In this document: in pieces, positions 22,801 through 32,004 of the stretch | How positions within the stretch are numbered: the first letter of the stretch is position 1 | How the letters are laid out: the number at the start of each line of letters is the position of its first letter | Assembly (NCBI GenBank): GCA_943736015.1 | Contig: OX031061.1 | Coordinates: 15,013,290 to 15,077,289, forward strand | Reading direction: 5' to 3' | DNA length: 64,000 nucleotides | DNA from: Tridacna crocea | Lineage: Eukaryota > Mollusca > Bivalvia > Cardiida > Cardiidae | Position numbers and translations under genes: made by a program | Notes under the pieces: generated by a model | What the model was told of the DNA's origin: nothing | The model's database searches: none | What the model saw: only the letters and a program-made list of their open reading frames with translations

Positions 22801-24364
22801 CCTGAGAAAGAAGCCTTTAGAAAACATCGTGGGAAAAGGAGAAACTGCTTTTTACCCTTCACAAAACAAATTTCAAATTTTCAGTCACTTTTATTTTGTC
22901 GCCTGCAAATGCTTTCGATTTGGACAAACCTGAAATTTTGTCGTTTGGTAATGAGTTAAAGTCAGGCTTATTTGTAAAGGGATATATCAATTTGAATTAT
23001 GAATGTTGTTTCAGCTACAGCCGTATCTATGCGGACCATAGTTCTTGCCGACCATTTAGGGATTGAAAGATTAACAAAAGCTTTCGGGTTGGTTGCATTT
23101 TTCCAGGGTGCCGCCTTCATTACAAACGCTCCTTTAGCAGGTAATAGAAGATGAAATCTGGTAACCTTTCCATCTTTACCTATTCCCAATTTCGGGATGG
23201 ATGGACTGTGATACGCTTTTAAACCATTGCCAAACCAAAGGGTACCATATCATCAGTTGATATTAAAAAACAACACCGATTTTATAAATAATTACAAAAA
23301 AGGTAAAGCTGAGAGCAGTTACAGAGAGAGAGAGAGAGACAGAGACAGAGAGCTGTCAGTTTCCATGTTTAGCTGACAAATCTACTGTACAGGGTTCAAC
23401 ACCGTTTCCAATGACAATTCAGTCATATCGCAGCGGCCATGTTTTCCCAAGGTTTTTGTAAAAGTAATTTTGCAAAATATCCTTCCCAAGCCACTGGCTA
23501 CTTTTCCGCTTAACCGTCAAAATAATATTCAGCGTTAAAAGAAGTATGAGTTCTGTCGCAGTGTCCATCATCAATCCTCGGTAAGAAATTGGCCGAGCAG
23601 GGAAATCGAACCTGTTCTCAAGTCCAGTGCGCTACCGACTGTGCTACTGGGTCCCGGCTCATCCTGCTCAATAAGTTAAATGAGGCTTTCAAGTTCTTCC
23701 CAACATGAAAGTTCGCCACAGATGCATAGCTGGATTACAAACCGGATCTGGCGGAATTTGAACCTATGCGGACAAATACTAGTATCCTTGTTGTTCGAGG
23801 TTTAAAAGACCAATACCATATCTACTGAGCTGAAGAGATATCTCTCTGACGCAGTCGTTAGTTATTGTATTTAAATCGGGACAAAGCTATGCATGAAGGA
23901 GAGGTCTCTCGTGACAAAGTCGAAAGGAAAAACTCAATGCTATTTCAAAGTCATTTTTCTGGGGAGGGAGAGGAATATCTCCTTATTGGACAATATAGAA
24001 TTAAGAACGTTTTACACTGTCGATCACAATCAGACTGCACAGAACGTGCAGTCTGATAGTGATCGACACTGTAAAACGTGGTTGAGTCGCGCATAACTGT
24101 CTAAAGGTTAATCATAAGCAATACTATTTTCTTGCAGGTTTTCTTTACGAGCAGCACCAGTCCTACCTCATACCGTTCACGTTTGCCGGGTCTTGTTATT
24201 TCTTGTCGGGGATCTCGTGTCTTGCCGTCCATCTCTGCTCTAACAGCCGCCAATTCGATGGTTCCAGGAACCAAGAATATATCGTTGCAGATGATACCAT
24301 TTTGGGGGAAGAAGAACTTTGTATACCGAAAACTGTCACACGAAAGAGTGACGTTAAAATATGA
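8321..24364 (+). CDS. Monocarboxylate transporter-like protein (SLC16 family, MFS), complete six-exon CDS
   Basis: A 12-helix transporter of the SLC16 (MCT) branch of the major facilitator superfamily, expected to move monocarboxylates or related small organic anions, usually with protons, across a membrane. Coding exons are 8321-8576, 10447-10590, 11420-12193, 22058-22327, 23015-23140 and 24138-24364. Every junction is GT/AG and every intron is phase 1; the joined frame is 1797 nt (598 aa plus stop). The N-terminal SLC16 signature PDGGWGWMV is at residues 27-35, just before TM1. The TM4-5 region has NKKRAIATGIATSGSG (about 153-168), matching the family's conserved R-x-A-x-G-x-A-x-S-G pattern. 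A hydrophilic loop of about 160 residues separates the two six-helix halves, as usual for MCTs. Length fits the longer MCT members. An in-frame TGA at 8288-8290 supports the chosen ATG. Which SLC16 member it is, and its substrate, cannot be read from the sequence. Confidence 0.93.
8623..8851 (-). mobile_element. Hairpin MITE in MCT intron 1
   Basis: Begins taactctt and ends GGGAAAGGGTTAA (TTAA 8848-8851). The central hairpin, 8732-8793, has the loop gctgaatatcagc, itself self-complementary. It lies inside the transcribed intron, so the pre-mRNA would carry a long perfect stem. Confidence 0.8.
9552..9763. mobile_element. 212-bp MITE with 24-bp perfect inverted ends (MCT intron 1)
   Basis: gggagccaaggttacgatca (continuing ctac) at 9552-9575 is exactly inverted at 9740-9763. 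The body has ggtaataaccagcatccaat and agagggcgcatcgcaggaat. A second copy missing its left end is at 48550-48717. No target duplication was recognised and there is no coding capacity. Confidence 0.8.
10447..10590 (+). CDS. MCT exon 2 (TM2-TM3)
   Basis: Acceptor cttccag ends at 10446 and donor cag|gtaagg follows 10590. The reading begins GPLVSVLLEKF and continues CRQITIGGSILSVGTLVLS to LTYGFITG, the usual MCT pattern of a short loop with a charged/aromatic pair, then a Gly-rich TM3. Phase 1 at both ends, 144 nt. Confidence 0.9.
10616..10745 (+). mobile_element. Internally deleted hairpin MITE in MCT intron 2
   Basis: Starts TTAACCATTTAAC, keeps gaagccttctgaaaacattg and one hairpin arm, then jumps to the right-hand half (caacttggataagtctaaa). 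Ends at ggtatagagttta without the second arm. Confidence 0.7.
10823..10856. repeat. (TC)n microsatellite
   Basis: About 17 TC dinucleotides in MCT intron 2, directly before the dead exon copy. Confidence 0.95.
10865..10952 (+). pseudogene. Decayed partial duplicate of MCT exon 2 in intron 2
   Basis: This stretch aligns with the 3' half of exon 2 and its donor (about 10512-10600). It shares ttgtctgt, ctgagtacatt, the 3' block gacgtatggcttcatcac and the g-tag/gtaag-like tail. It has substitutions, a lost base before the ttttgacg block that shifts the frame, and cacggctag in place of the functional cacaggtaag donor. It is therefore a dead exon copy, not an alternative exon. A TC-repeat tract lies just upstream. 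Confidence 0.75.
10965..11085 (+). repeat. tRNA-like SINE fragment
   Basis: gtggttgcgaggtaaagcc, then gttctcgcaaccgtaaggca and ggagttcgatacccgg give A-box and B-box-like blocks at tRNA spacing. They are followed by a cggcgcaagtacggtctgg stretch. Probably a partial SINE. Confidence 0.4.
11420..12193 (+). CDS. MCT exon 3 (TM4-TM6, central loop, start of TM7)
   Basis: Acceptor tctttacag ends at 11419; donor gacag|gtaaac follows 12193. The 258-codon exon covers GFSMAFISAIIVVGLNF, the conserved NKKRAIATG…SGSG block, two more hydrophobic helices (ending near SNCVVCGAIFRPL), the whole hydrophilic central loop rich in Ser/Asp/Lys, and the start of the second half (TFLLLLVSNVLWT). The loop has a short TGSSDTGTGSSE repeat near its end. 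No domain other than the MFS fold is evident in the loop. Confidence 0.92.
12390..12470. repeat. Near-perfect palindrome (MCT intron 3)
   Basis: Arms of about 33 bases (ccctatgttatgggtactca…) pair across a three-base loop centred near 12431. A decayed copy of the same locus with shared flanks is at 14915-15060 (gacacgattctaatgagtac). Confidence 0.85.
12615..12682. repeat. Solitary palindrome related to the 36-bp minisatellite
   Basis: caaaaagtttcgactcatg continues tcagcctgcgcg, then gactgcacaggctgacatga, inverting back to gtcgatactttt. The left arm matches one minisatellite unit, so this looks like the ancestral foldback form. Degraded relatives: 15500-15545, 30690-30745, 36250-36303, 47527-47585, 50565-50615. 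Confidence 0.75.
13120..13485 (-). repeat. 145-bp-satellite element, inverted partial copy
   Basis: About two diverged units of the 145 bp satellite (read on the minus strand) end in gagcgacttcagggcgatca then ttgccctctttt, the inverted terminal block of the element at 53084. Confidence 0.65.
13855..14530 (+). repeat. Dispersed repeat copy interrupted by a SINE
   Basis: 13855-13985 plus 14302-14530 match 49274-49640 in order (aacagctatttccac, cctacaaaatttgctaag, tgtgcaaaagtattata, tttatcaact). The copy at 49 kb is uninterrupted, which defines the inserted SINE. Confidence 0.75.
13986..14291 (-). mobile_element. tRNA-derived SINE with 10-bp target-site duplication
   Basis: cctttttgtc flanks both sides (13976-13985 and 14292-14301). 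Read on the minus strand, it begins with a tRNA-like head: A box tagctcagtaggtagag and B box ggttcgaatcc. A central domain follows with cggatgagacattaaaccga and gtgtcccgtgct…gcacgttagagaacc, like the conserved core of mollusc SINEs, and the tail ends in ataaccaaccaa. About 306 bp. Confidence 0.8.
14876..15065. repeat. Decayed copy of the 12.39-kb palindrome locus
   Basis: Shares gacgattctaatgagtaccc-type sequence, then agagaataa…atcactcc…tctggggctct, in the same order as 12415-12530, but one palindrome arm has been lost. Confidence 0.6.
15130..15358 (+). mobile_element. Hairpin MITE, complete (MCT intron 3)
   Basis: TTAA at 15130-15133 and 15355-15358, termini CCCATTACCACACAA / TTGTGTGGTAATGAG. 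The hairpin has a ggtaacc centre. Confidence 0.85.
16205..17960 (+). repeat. Decayed ~160-170 bp tandem repeats (MCT intron 3)
   Basis: At least four diverged units from about 17190, plus one near 16400-16560, each containing gggaaaactt, tcttctcgtatgt, a ggccccaag-like block, ttggcttcgccc…ggggtcacaagtttta and cttatata. 16205-16260 has the cgtccgtct head common before such arrays. No coding content. Confidence 0.65.
18127..18355 (+). mobile_element. Hairpin MITE, complete (MCT intron 3)
   Basis: TTAA at 18127 and 18352, termini CCCTTTCCCAAACAA / TTTGGGAAAGGG. Outer halves belong to the first subfamily, but the loop is gctcgtaacgagc, as in the second: a mixed copy. Confidence 0.85.
18361..18480. 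repeat. Partial palindromic repeat of the 'tttagccaatcag' family
   Basis: actaaaccaactgttttagccaatcagaag with tgttactttcaaatt and aagaacattcttaaca. Better copies lie at 32005-32160, 33265-33430, 38835-39025 and 61965-62165. Confidence 0.6.
18481..22057. other. Rest of MCT intron 3
   Basis: AT-rich DNA with no supported exon. A tRNA-like stretch (cgtggcacggtggtgaaggc) near 20850 may be a SINE head. Short open frames here show no family resemblance. Confidence 0.5.
22058..22327 (+). CDS. MCT exon 4 (TM7-TM10)
   Basis: Acceptor gtaaattgcag ends at 22057. The exon reads VQSVPLTYIPDLGVSKNL, then EQAALLISIVGFTNIIGRI (a conserved MCT TM8 pattern) and GVITDYF, ending at FGLCMG. The donor is the weaker atgg|gtatct at 22327/22328. 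Reading through it gives only a short unrelated tail and a stop, while splicing to 23015 restores the MCT sequence GLCMGATAVSMRTIVLADHL. Confidence 0.9.
22767..22959 (+). mobile_element. Hairpin MITE lacking most of the hairpin (MCT intron 4)
   Basis: TTAA at 22767 and 22956, termini CCCATTACCACACAA / TTTGGTAATGAG. The left arm runs to gagaaactgct, but the loop and right arm are deleted. Confidence 0.8.
23015..23140 (+). CDS. MCT exon 5 (TM10-TM11)
   Basis: Acceptor gttgtttcag ends at 23014 and donor gcag|gtaata follows 23140. It encodes RTIVLADHLGIERLTKAFGL, the family's conserved '(L)AD-LG-E-L--A-GL' segment preceding TM11, then FFQGAAFITNAPLAG. 42 codons, phase 1 on both sides. Confidence 0.9.
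23325..23351. repeat. (AG)n microsatellite
   Basis: Imperfect gagaga tract in MCT intron 5. Confidence 0.85.
23585..23665 (-). repeat. tRNA-like SINE head (MCT intron 5)
   Basis: Minus strand reads gacccagtagcacagtcggt, agcgcactgg, then caggttcgatttccctg: A and B boxes at tRNA spacing. A second, weaker minus-strand head is at about 23750-23845 (cagctcagtagatatggt … ggttcaaattccgcc). Probably SINE remnants, not functional tRNAs. Confidence 0.5.
24008..24085. repeat. Perfect palindrome of the 'gatcagactgcac' family (MCT intron 5)
   Basis: cgttttacactgtcgatcac, then aatcagactgcac, agaac, gtgcagtctga, back to gtgatcgacactgtaaaacg. Best-preserved copy of the family, 50 bp upstream of the last exon's acceptor. 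Confidence 0.85.
24138..24364 (+). CDS. MCT last coding exon (TM12 and cytosolic tail)
   Basis: Acceptor tttcttgcag ends at 24137. The reading starts GFLYEQHQSYLIPFTFAGSC, matching the MCT 'PLAG-L-D---SY---F--AG' pattern, then a final hydrophobic helix and an acidic tail ending in TRKSDVKI. Stop TGA is at 24362-24364. No clear AATAAA was seen in the next 250 bases; the foldback minisatellite starts at 24650, so the 3' UTR is either short or runs into it. Confidence 0.9.
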
Positions 24365-24649
24365 TGTAGTACACTGTATATTAGACTTAAGAAAAAAAAA
24401 AAAGAATTGAAACACATTGTACTCTGAAAACTATCAAAGACTGTCTTTTATTGGAGTTTACTGCCGTTTTAACAGCGTAGGTTATATCACGGTGGCTAGT
24501 GCAACTACACAAGTGTTTCCTGGCTTTCTCACACCATAACTTTCTTTCCAAGTCACTTGACTACTTTTCTCACATGTACCAGAGGTGAGAGGGGAAAGTC
24601 CGCCGCAAAGCAAGTTAATTACACTTGGTATGAAACTCACTACCACCAG

Positions 24650-27416
24650 GGCCCCGTTTCACTAAGGTAGTTACGAACAAAATTTGCGTAATTAACTATA
24701 GTATAGTGGCATTAATCTGCCACGAGATCCATGAAAACTATCAAGTTTAGTGGCATTAATCTGCCACGAGACACATGAAAACTATCAAATAGTGGCATCA
24801 ATCTGCCACGAGACACATGAAAACTATCAAGTATAGTGGCATTGATTGCCACGAGACACTTGAAAACTATCAAGTATAGTGGCATCAATCTGCCACAAAA
24901 CACATGGAAACTGTCAAATAGTGGCATCAATCTGCCACGAGACACATGAAAACTATCAAGTATAGTGGAATTAATCTGCCACGAGTCACTTGAAAACTAT
25001 CAAGTATAGTGGCATCAATCTGCCACGAAACACATGGAAACTGTCAAATAGTAGCATCAATCTGCCACGAGACACATGAATACTATCAAATAGTGGCATC
25101 AATCTGACACGAGACACATGAAAACTATCAAGTTTAGTGGCATTAATTGCCACGAGACACTTGAAAACTATCAAGTATAGTGGCATCAATCTGCCACGAG
25201 TCACTTGAAAACTATCAAGTATTGTGGCATTAATTGCCACGAGACACTTGAAAACTATCAAGTATAGCGGCATCAATCTGCCACGAAACACATGGAAACT
25301 GTCAAATAGTGGCATTAATCTGCCACGAGACACATGAACACTATCAAATAGTGGCATCAATCTGCCAAGAGACACATAAAAACTATCAAGTATAGTGGCA
25401 TTAATTGCCACGAGACACTTGAAAACTATCAAGTATAGTGGCATCAATCTGCCACAAAACACATGGAAACTGTCAAATAGTGGCATCAATCTGCCACGAG
25501 ACACATGAAAACTATCAAGTATAGTGGCATTAATTGCCACGAGACACTTGAAAACTATCAAGTATAGTGGCATTAATCTGCCACGAGTCACTTGAAAACT
25601 ATCAAGTATAGTGGCATCAATCTGCCACGAGACACATGAACACTATCAAATAGTGGCATCAATCTGCCACGAGACACTTGAAAACTATCAAGTATAGTGG
25701 CATTAATCTGCCACGACTCACTTGAAAACTATCAAGTATTGTGGCATTAATTGCCACGAGACACTTGAAAACTATCAAGTATAGCATTAATCTGCCACGA
25801 GTCATTTGAAAACTATCAAGTATAGTGGCATCAATCTGCCACGAAACACATGGAAACTGTGAAATAGTGGCATCAATCTGCCACGAGACACATGAACACT
25901 ATCAAATAGTGGCATCAATCTGCCACGAGACACATGAAAACTATCAAGTTTAGTGGCATTAATTGCCACGAGACACTTGAAAACTATCAAGCATAGCGGC
26001 ATCAATCTGCCACGAGTCACTTGAAAACTATCAAGTATTGTGGCATTAATTGCCACGAGACACTTGAAAACTATCAAGAATAGCGGCATCAATCTGCCAC
26101 GAGACACATGAACACTATCAAATAGCGGCATCAATCTGCCACGTAACACATGAAAACTATCAAGTTTAGTGGCATTAATTGCCACGAGACACTTGAAAAC
26201 TATCAAGTATAGTGGCATTTATCAGCCCCGAGTCACTTGAAAACTATCAAGTATTGTGGCATTAATTGCCACGAGACACTTGAAAACTATCAAGTATAGT
26301 GGCATCAATCTGCCTCAAAACACATGGAAACTGTCAAATAGTGGCATCAATCTGCCACGAGACACATGAAAACTATCAAGTATAGTGGCATCAATCTGCC
26401 ACGAAACACATGGAAACTGTCAAATAGTGGCATCAATCTGCCACGAGACACATGAACACTATCAAGTATAGTGGCATCAATCTGCCACGTAACACATGAA
26501 AACTATCAAGTATAGTGGCATCAATCTGCCACGTAACACATGAAAACTATCAAGTATTGTGGCATTAATTGCCACGAGACACTTGAAAACTATCAAGTAT
26601 AGTGGCATCAATCTGCCACGAGACACATGAACACTATCAAATAGTGGCATCAATCTGCCACGTAACACATGAAAACTATCAAGTATAGTGGCATCAATCT
26701 GCCACGAAACACATGGAAACTGTCAAATAGTGGCATCAATCTGCCACGAGACACATGAACACTATCAAGTATAGTGGCATCAATCTGCCACGTAACACAT
26801 GAAAACTATCAAGTATAGTGGCATCAATCTGCCACGTAACACATGAAAACTATCAAGTATTGTGGCATTAATTGCCACGAGACACTTGAAAACTATCAAG
26901 TATAGTGGCATCAATCTGCCACGAGACACATGAACACTATCAAATAGTGGCATCAATCTGCCACGTAACACATGAAAACTATCAAGTTTAGTGGCATTAA
27001 TTGCCACGAGACACTTGAAAACTATCAAGTATAGTGGCATTAATCAGCCCCGAGTCACTTGAAAACTATCAAGTATTGTGGCATTAATTGCCACGAGACA
27101 CTTGAAAACTATCAAGTATAGTGGCATTAATCTGCCACGAAACACATGGAAACTGTCAAATAGTGGCATTAATCTGCCACGGGACACATGGAAACTGTCA
27201 AATAGAGGCATCAATCTGCCACGAGACACATGGAAACTATCAAATAGTGGCATCAATCTGCCACGAGACACATGGGAACTATCAAATAGTGGCATTAATC
27301 TGCCACGAAACACATGATAGTTTTCATGTATCTCGTGGCAAGATTAATGTCATATACAATAGTTACGTAAAATTTACGCAAATTTTGTTCGTAACTACCT
27401 TGGTGAAACAGGGGCC
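24650..27416. mobile_element. 2.77-kb foldback element with minisatellite core
   Basis: The ends (24650-24691 and 27374-27416) are inverted repeats with one mismatch and one indel over about 42 bases, containing aaggtagttacgaacaaaat. The match continues inward for another ~50 bases into the first array unit (left) and a single inverted unit (right, 27318-27355). The core is the tandem array below. No coding frame. It lies 286 bp after the MCT stop codon. Confidence 0.85.
24703..27317 (+). repeat. 42-44 bp minisatellite (~60 units)
   Basis: Unit: tagtggcatcaatctgccac, gagacacatgaaaactatca, then aaa or agtat. Variants are 42, 43 and 44 bp, and some carry the palindrome tggcattaattgcca. On the minus strand the units give a repetitive open frame (…RGRLMPLFDSFHVS…) of up to about 200 codons, which is a by-product of lengths near multiples of three. 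Around 26344-26949 two ~303 bp higher-order blocks of seven units are nearly identical. Confidence 0.92.
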
Positions 27417-27419
27417 TCG

Positions 27420-28800
27420 TCAAGACTGACATTAAAACAAGATGCAGTAAATATTAGACGTAACCCGGAAAGTGCCTTTCACAACTTAAATGGCCTTTGA
27501 GGACAGTATAGATCGAAATCTTTGATCTGCAATGCCTGCTAATTGAATATTTACAGACCAAATTAAATATCACATTTCAGTTATTATACCCCTGCAAAAC
27601 GAATATTTCGGGGGTATTCTGGAATCAGTCTGTCTGTCCTCATGTCCGTCTGTGTACAAAATACTAGTAATTGCCTGTTTCTGTCAAAGCCCTGGTGCGG
27701 GTATTAAGTCAGATTCAGTCACAGCTCTAGTTGGGATCTTATTTAAGAAATAGTCTTCTTTCTTTCGTGGTTTATCGCTCAATAAAGCACGTAGTGAGTT
27801 GTGAGACACACTGAATAAACCACTCGTGCCATCATAAACTACGTTGTGAGTTATGAGATGAGTTATGAGGTGCAATGAATAAACCAATCGGGCGATAACC
27901 TTGGGTTAGGTTAGCCGAGTGGTTTATTCATTGCGCATCATAGCTCACAACGTGGTTTATTGAACGATTAGCCACGACAGAAAGAATATTATTTCAATTC
28001 TAGCAATCATGGTCAATTCTTTATGAAAGGAAAACAAGTTCATCTTTACAGTAAAAACGCGGATGAAGAAATATGTTCCATTGAATAACTCACTAACGTA
28101 CTTCATACAGAATGACACGAGTCTGCAGATTTTACCATGCTTTCCTTGCACTGTGTTTATAGAGCCGAATTCTCGTGTTATGTTAGAATAGAGAATATTT
28201 CTTCAAGTACTGGGTTAATTCAGCGCTTTCAGGGTTAAAAAAGGAATTGGCGGGATCTTTTGATCCAGGCTACTCTCCAGTATGCACAAAAAGATGAATC
28301 TGTTGCAGAAATCAGCTGATAGATCTAGTTTAGTTTAGACCTTGTACTTTTACATCGATTGTGAAGCATGTTTATACAGCTTATGTTGATAGCTTGTGCT
28401 GATTGCTACCTAGAAGTCTAAAGCAAGGAGCATACTCACCAACAATTCTTTTGAACACTCTTGGTCTAATTTTGGATTTTACATGTAACACAACTCCTGC
28501 TGTTCCTTTGAAAGAAAGGAAGAAAATTCTTGAGAATAAGTGTAAGAATGTTCTTAAGAATTATTGGCGCATATTTGTTTTTTTTTCTCTGTGTGTGTGT
28601 GTGTGTCTGGTAAAAGCTCGAAAACTTTCATCGAGTGAACTTCGTCAGTTATGTTTTCAGTGGCTATTCACTCCGTGAAATATATTTCGATCTTTTACAG
28701 GGACAAAAATATATTTTCCCTCTGTATCTTGTCAAAAGATCTTGCTATCTTCTTCACTCACCATGACATCGTGCCTAGAGGCAATGTTATTATGTAAAAG
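27420..28800. other. Intergenic, with palindromic repeats
   Basis: 27583-27660 has the mollusc-type 'ccctgcaaaacga…cgggggtattctggaatcag' repeat head. 27836-27960 folds as an imperfect hairpin (actacgttgtgagttatgag against ctcacaacgtggttt, ccaatcggg loop side). 28590-28610 is a (GT)n tract. No gene. Confidence 0.55.
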
Positions 28801-29640
28801 AGGGACAATGTTAAAATGAACTTATTAAACACCCAAGTGAACTTATTTAACACCCAAGTTAACTTCTAGATGTAACATGACTTCATGTTAAAAACGTTTT
28901 AGTCCTGGGATTTATGGAGTACAGACATTTTGTGCTCCCCGCGCTCGAAATACATATCCCCGTCTGGAGCCATAATTGTACTTGTCACAACTCGGCTGAT
29001 TCCGAGAATGATAAGCAAATGATAAGTCAATGTAATTGATAAGCAAAGACATCAACAACTACAGTGAAGTTATTCACATCTATCATTCAGCTGGAGAAAG
29101 ATATCAATGGAATCGATAGGCCATGTTAAAACTAAATGTACATACTATGCATCAAGGGAAATGTATTTAGAAAGATTTCAATAGAAATCTGTGACTTGGC
29201 TTTCTTCTTTGACTGGAACCTAACAGTTTTAAGCAAGGTAAAGCAGAGTATTCTGGCTAAAAAAGGTATCATATGCATATCACACATTGTAAAACTGCTG
29301 AGAGATTTGATCAACTTTCAATAAGAGGTTTGAAGACTGGCGATATCATAACTCCTGGGTCCATATTCACCAAGCATTCTTAAGAACGTTCTTTGTCTTA
29401 CTCTTCAAGATTATCTGTGAAAGCAACAGAATTTCTGTTTGGCTAAACCATATGCAGAAACAAATTGCAGAATGATTCACCCAAAACACATAAAGGGTCA
29501 CGAGATGATGCTACATGCAAAATATGAATGCTCTAGCCCTTATGGTTTGTCACAAGATTTTAAAAGATTTCCTTCTATGATTCTATGTAAAATAGTGTGC
29601 GCCCAGGCAGAGCCCAAGTATGACCCCAAGGGGATAATTC
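28801..29640. other. Intergenic, unassigned
   Basis: A short direct repeat near 28813-28863 (aacttatt…aacacccaagt, twice) and half a 'gaaccatttagccaatcag'-family element at 29355-29450. Otherwise nothing recognised. Confidence 0.5.
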
Positions 29641-29654
29641 TAACAATTTTTATA

Positions 29655-29930
29655 AAGGGTCATAGATGATGCTACAGGTATTCTCTAAAATACTCATAAC
29701 AGTTTGTCAAAATGTATGTCTGGATAATTTCCACATGTCAAGTTGGCTGCCGAGACAAATTCTAGTAAAAGCTTTTGTGTACTCTAGAGGCCATATTAGT
29801 AAGTCAAATACTAATGAGTGTTTTTCAGAATGTTTGTCTTAATAGCTCTGAAGAGATTGGAAATGGCTCATGTTTGATCAAAAAGCTCAGGTGAGCGAAT
29901 TCAGGGCCATCATGGCCCTCTTGTTTTCGC
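29655..29930 (-). repeat. 145-bp-satellite element, inverted partial copy
   Basis: About 1.5 diverged units ending in aaaagctcaggtgagcga, attcagggccatcatggccc, tcttgtttt, the inverted terminal block. A separate direct-orientation left end is at 30119-30165. Confidence 0.65.
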
Positions 29931-30304
29931 CAGTATCAAATGGTTAGGCCAATAAAAGATTGCGTTTGTAATTCTAGAGCTGGACTTAAGAATGCAATAT
30001 AAACGAATTGAATTCTTTTAATGAATGTCTAGCCCTTGGGATGGTGTGCTCAAAATTGCCACAATAGTTTCAGTGTTCAGATTTGATATCATAGTTTAAA
30101 CAATGATGCTCCTAAGAAACAACAAGAGGACCATGATGGTCCTATATCGCTCACCTGAGTACTAAGCAGCAAAGGTCTACAACAAAGATGATACTTACCA
30201 AATATTGAGGTTCAAGGGCTATTGATGATGAAACAAGAGCGGCAAATTGTCAGTAAACATTTTGTGGACTGGTAAAGAGTTAATGAATCTCCCTGAGGCA
30301 TCAT

Positions 30305-30577
30305 ATGGCTTGCAATCGCAAAAAGGGACATTCGGAGATTAAATGCATAAAGTGCCGTCTCTAATCAGCCTGCGCATTCCATGCAGGCTAATCCGAGATG
30401 ACACTTTCCATTTTTATAGAATTTTCTGTCTGGCGCAAGTCTACTGTAGCATAAAATCTAATGTAGAAGTAAAGTGCCATCTCGGATTAGCCTGTGCGGA
30501 CTGCACAGGCTGATCAGAGACGACACTTTATGCAAATATCCGAATGCCCCTTTTCACATGTTACAAGCCATATTAGG
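30305..30577. mobile_element. 273-bp MITE with ~45-bp inverted ends and two internal hairpins
   Basis: Outer ends atatggcttgcaa… / …gttacaagccatat are inverted, followed inward by agggacattcgg / ccgaatgcccc and gcataaagtg / cactttatgc. Inside are two palindromes: cagcctgcgcattccatgcaggct and the better-formed cctgtgcggactgcacagg. A diverged copy lies at 60757-61012. Confidence 0.8.
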
Positions 30578-31084
30578 CAACTAATGCCACAATTATGGAT
30601 CAATAAAACTCAATATAAGTCTCACAACTAAGGAATCTGGAGATAAATTGCTCCTTGAACATGCAGAAGATTGATCAACAGCAAAAGCTTTGACTCGTGT
30701 CAGCCTGTGCCGACTGCAATGTCCAACATGTGTTGATACTTTTCGAAGATGCTGTAAGCTCTCTTTTCACAGACCATCAACTTAATATACGGTACTACAT
30801 GTACTTCTACAAAAGTAATAACTAGAACAACCACCAATTCAATCCCACCATAGTTTAATACAGATGAATTCCTTAACAACAGATCTCATAATGAACAATA
30901 TCGATAAAACATAGATAAAATATCCAATATCCAATGTCATCATTGAAAAACATCTAATCAGCAAATACTAACAAGGTTTGGAATATCTAGATTGTCCTTT
31001 TCACCGGGATTGTATTTGTCACTAAGGCAACAGTAATATATCTGTATTATTATTTGTGACAGTTTTCTTTTTTATATTTACCTC

Positions 31085-31768
31085 TTACTTCTTTGCCAAA
31101 CAATCCCTGGTTTTCATGACCCTGGGAAAGAAGGATTCTGAAAACACTGAAGGAAAAGGAGAAAATGCTGATAACCAGCATTTTCTCCTTCTCTCACAAT
31201 GTTTTCTACCCAATCAGACACATATAACTCATTTATACCCATTCTGAATTTGTTTCCTGTGGATGCCCAACGTGTGGAAGATTCTAAAATTTGTTGTTTA
31301 GGAAAGATTTAATTCTTTACCAAACAACAATATTTCAAACTTGTTGGAATTGAAGACATAAGCAGACAAGACACAATAAATAAGACTCAAAAATTGAAGA
31401 TTGTGAAGGGACAGCAAGAAAACATTGTGGGAAAAGGAGAAAATGCTGGTTACCAGCATTTTCTACTTTTCCCACAATGTTTTCAAAAGCTTCCTTTCTC
31501 AGGGTCCTTTGAAATCAGGATCGTGCAATAATGTTCTAAATGGCTTTAACTCTTTACCCAACAACCATATTTTAGCCTTGTCCAAATTGAAAGCAGATGA
31601 CAAGATTAAAGTGACTGAAAATTTGAAATATATTTTGTGAAGGGTAGAAAACATTGTGAGGAAAGGAGAAAATGCTGGTTACCAGCATTTTCTCCTTTTC
31701 CTACAATGTCCTCAAAAGGCTTCTATCTCAGGGTCCTAAAAACCAGGGATTGTTTGGTAAATGGTTAA
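31085..31768. mobile_element. Three consecutive hairpin MITE copies
   Basis: 31085-31312 (+), 31309-about 31530 (-) and 31546-31768 (-). The first two share the TTAA at 31309-31312, which forms the junction. All have intact hairpins with ggtaacc/ggttacc type loops. Confidence 0.8.
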
Positions 31769-32004
31769 ATACTATTAAAACTAAATTTTCTTCTGCAACC
31801 AGTGCAGATCTTCATTAGACTACACAAGAAGCATATGATCTTGGTCCTACTTATTCAATTCTCAAGGATATTTTTAGTCTTATTCTTCAGAATTTTCTAG
31901 ATTTGAAAGTAGCACAACTTCTGTTTGGCTAAACTATTTATTTTACCTTTTCATCAGTTTTGTTACATTTAAATGTATAAATAAAAACTAAAAAGGAATA
32001 ATCT

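Noticed and set aside
24712..27313. Minus-strand frames of up to ~200 codons in the 43-bp array
   Set aside because: Pure repeat translation inside a TIR-bounded foldback element; no other coding evidence.
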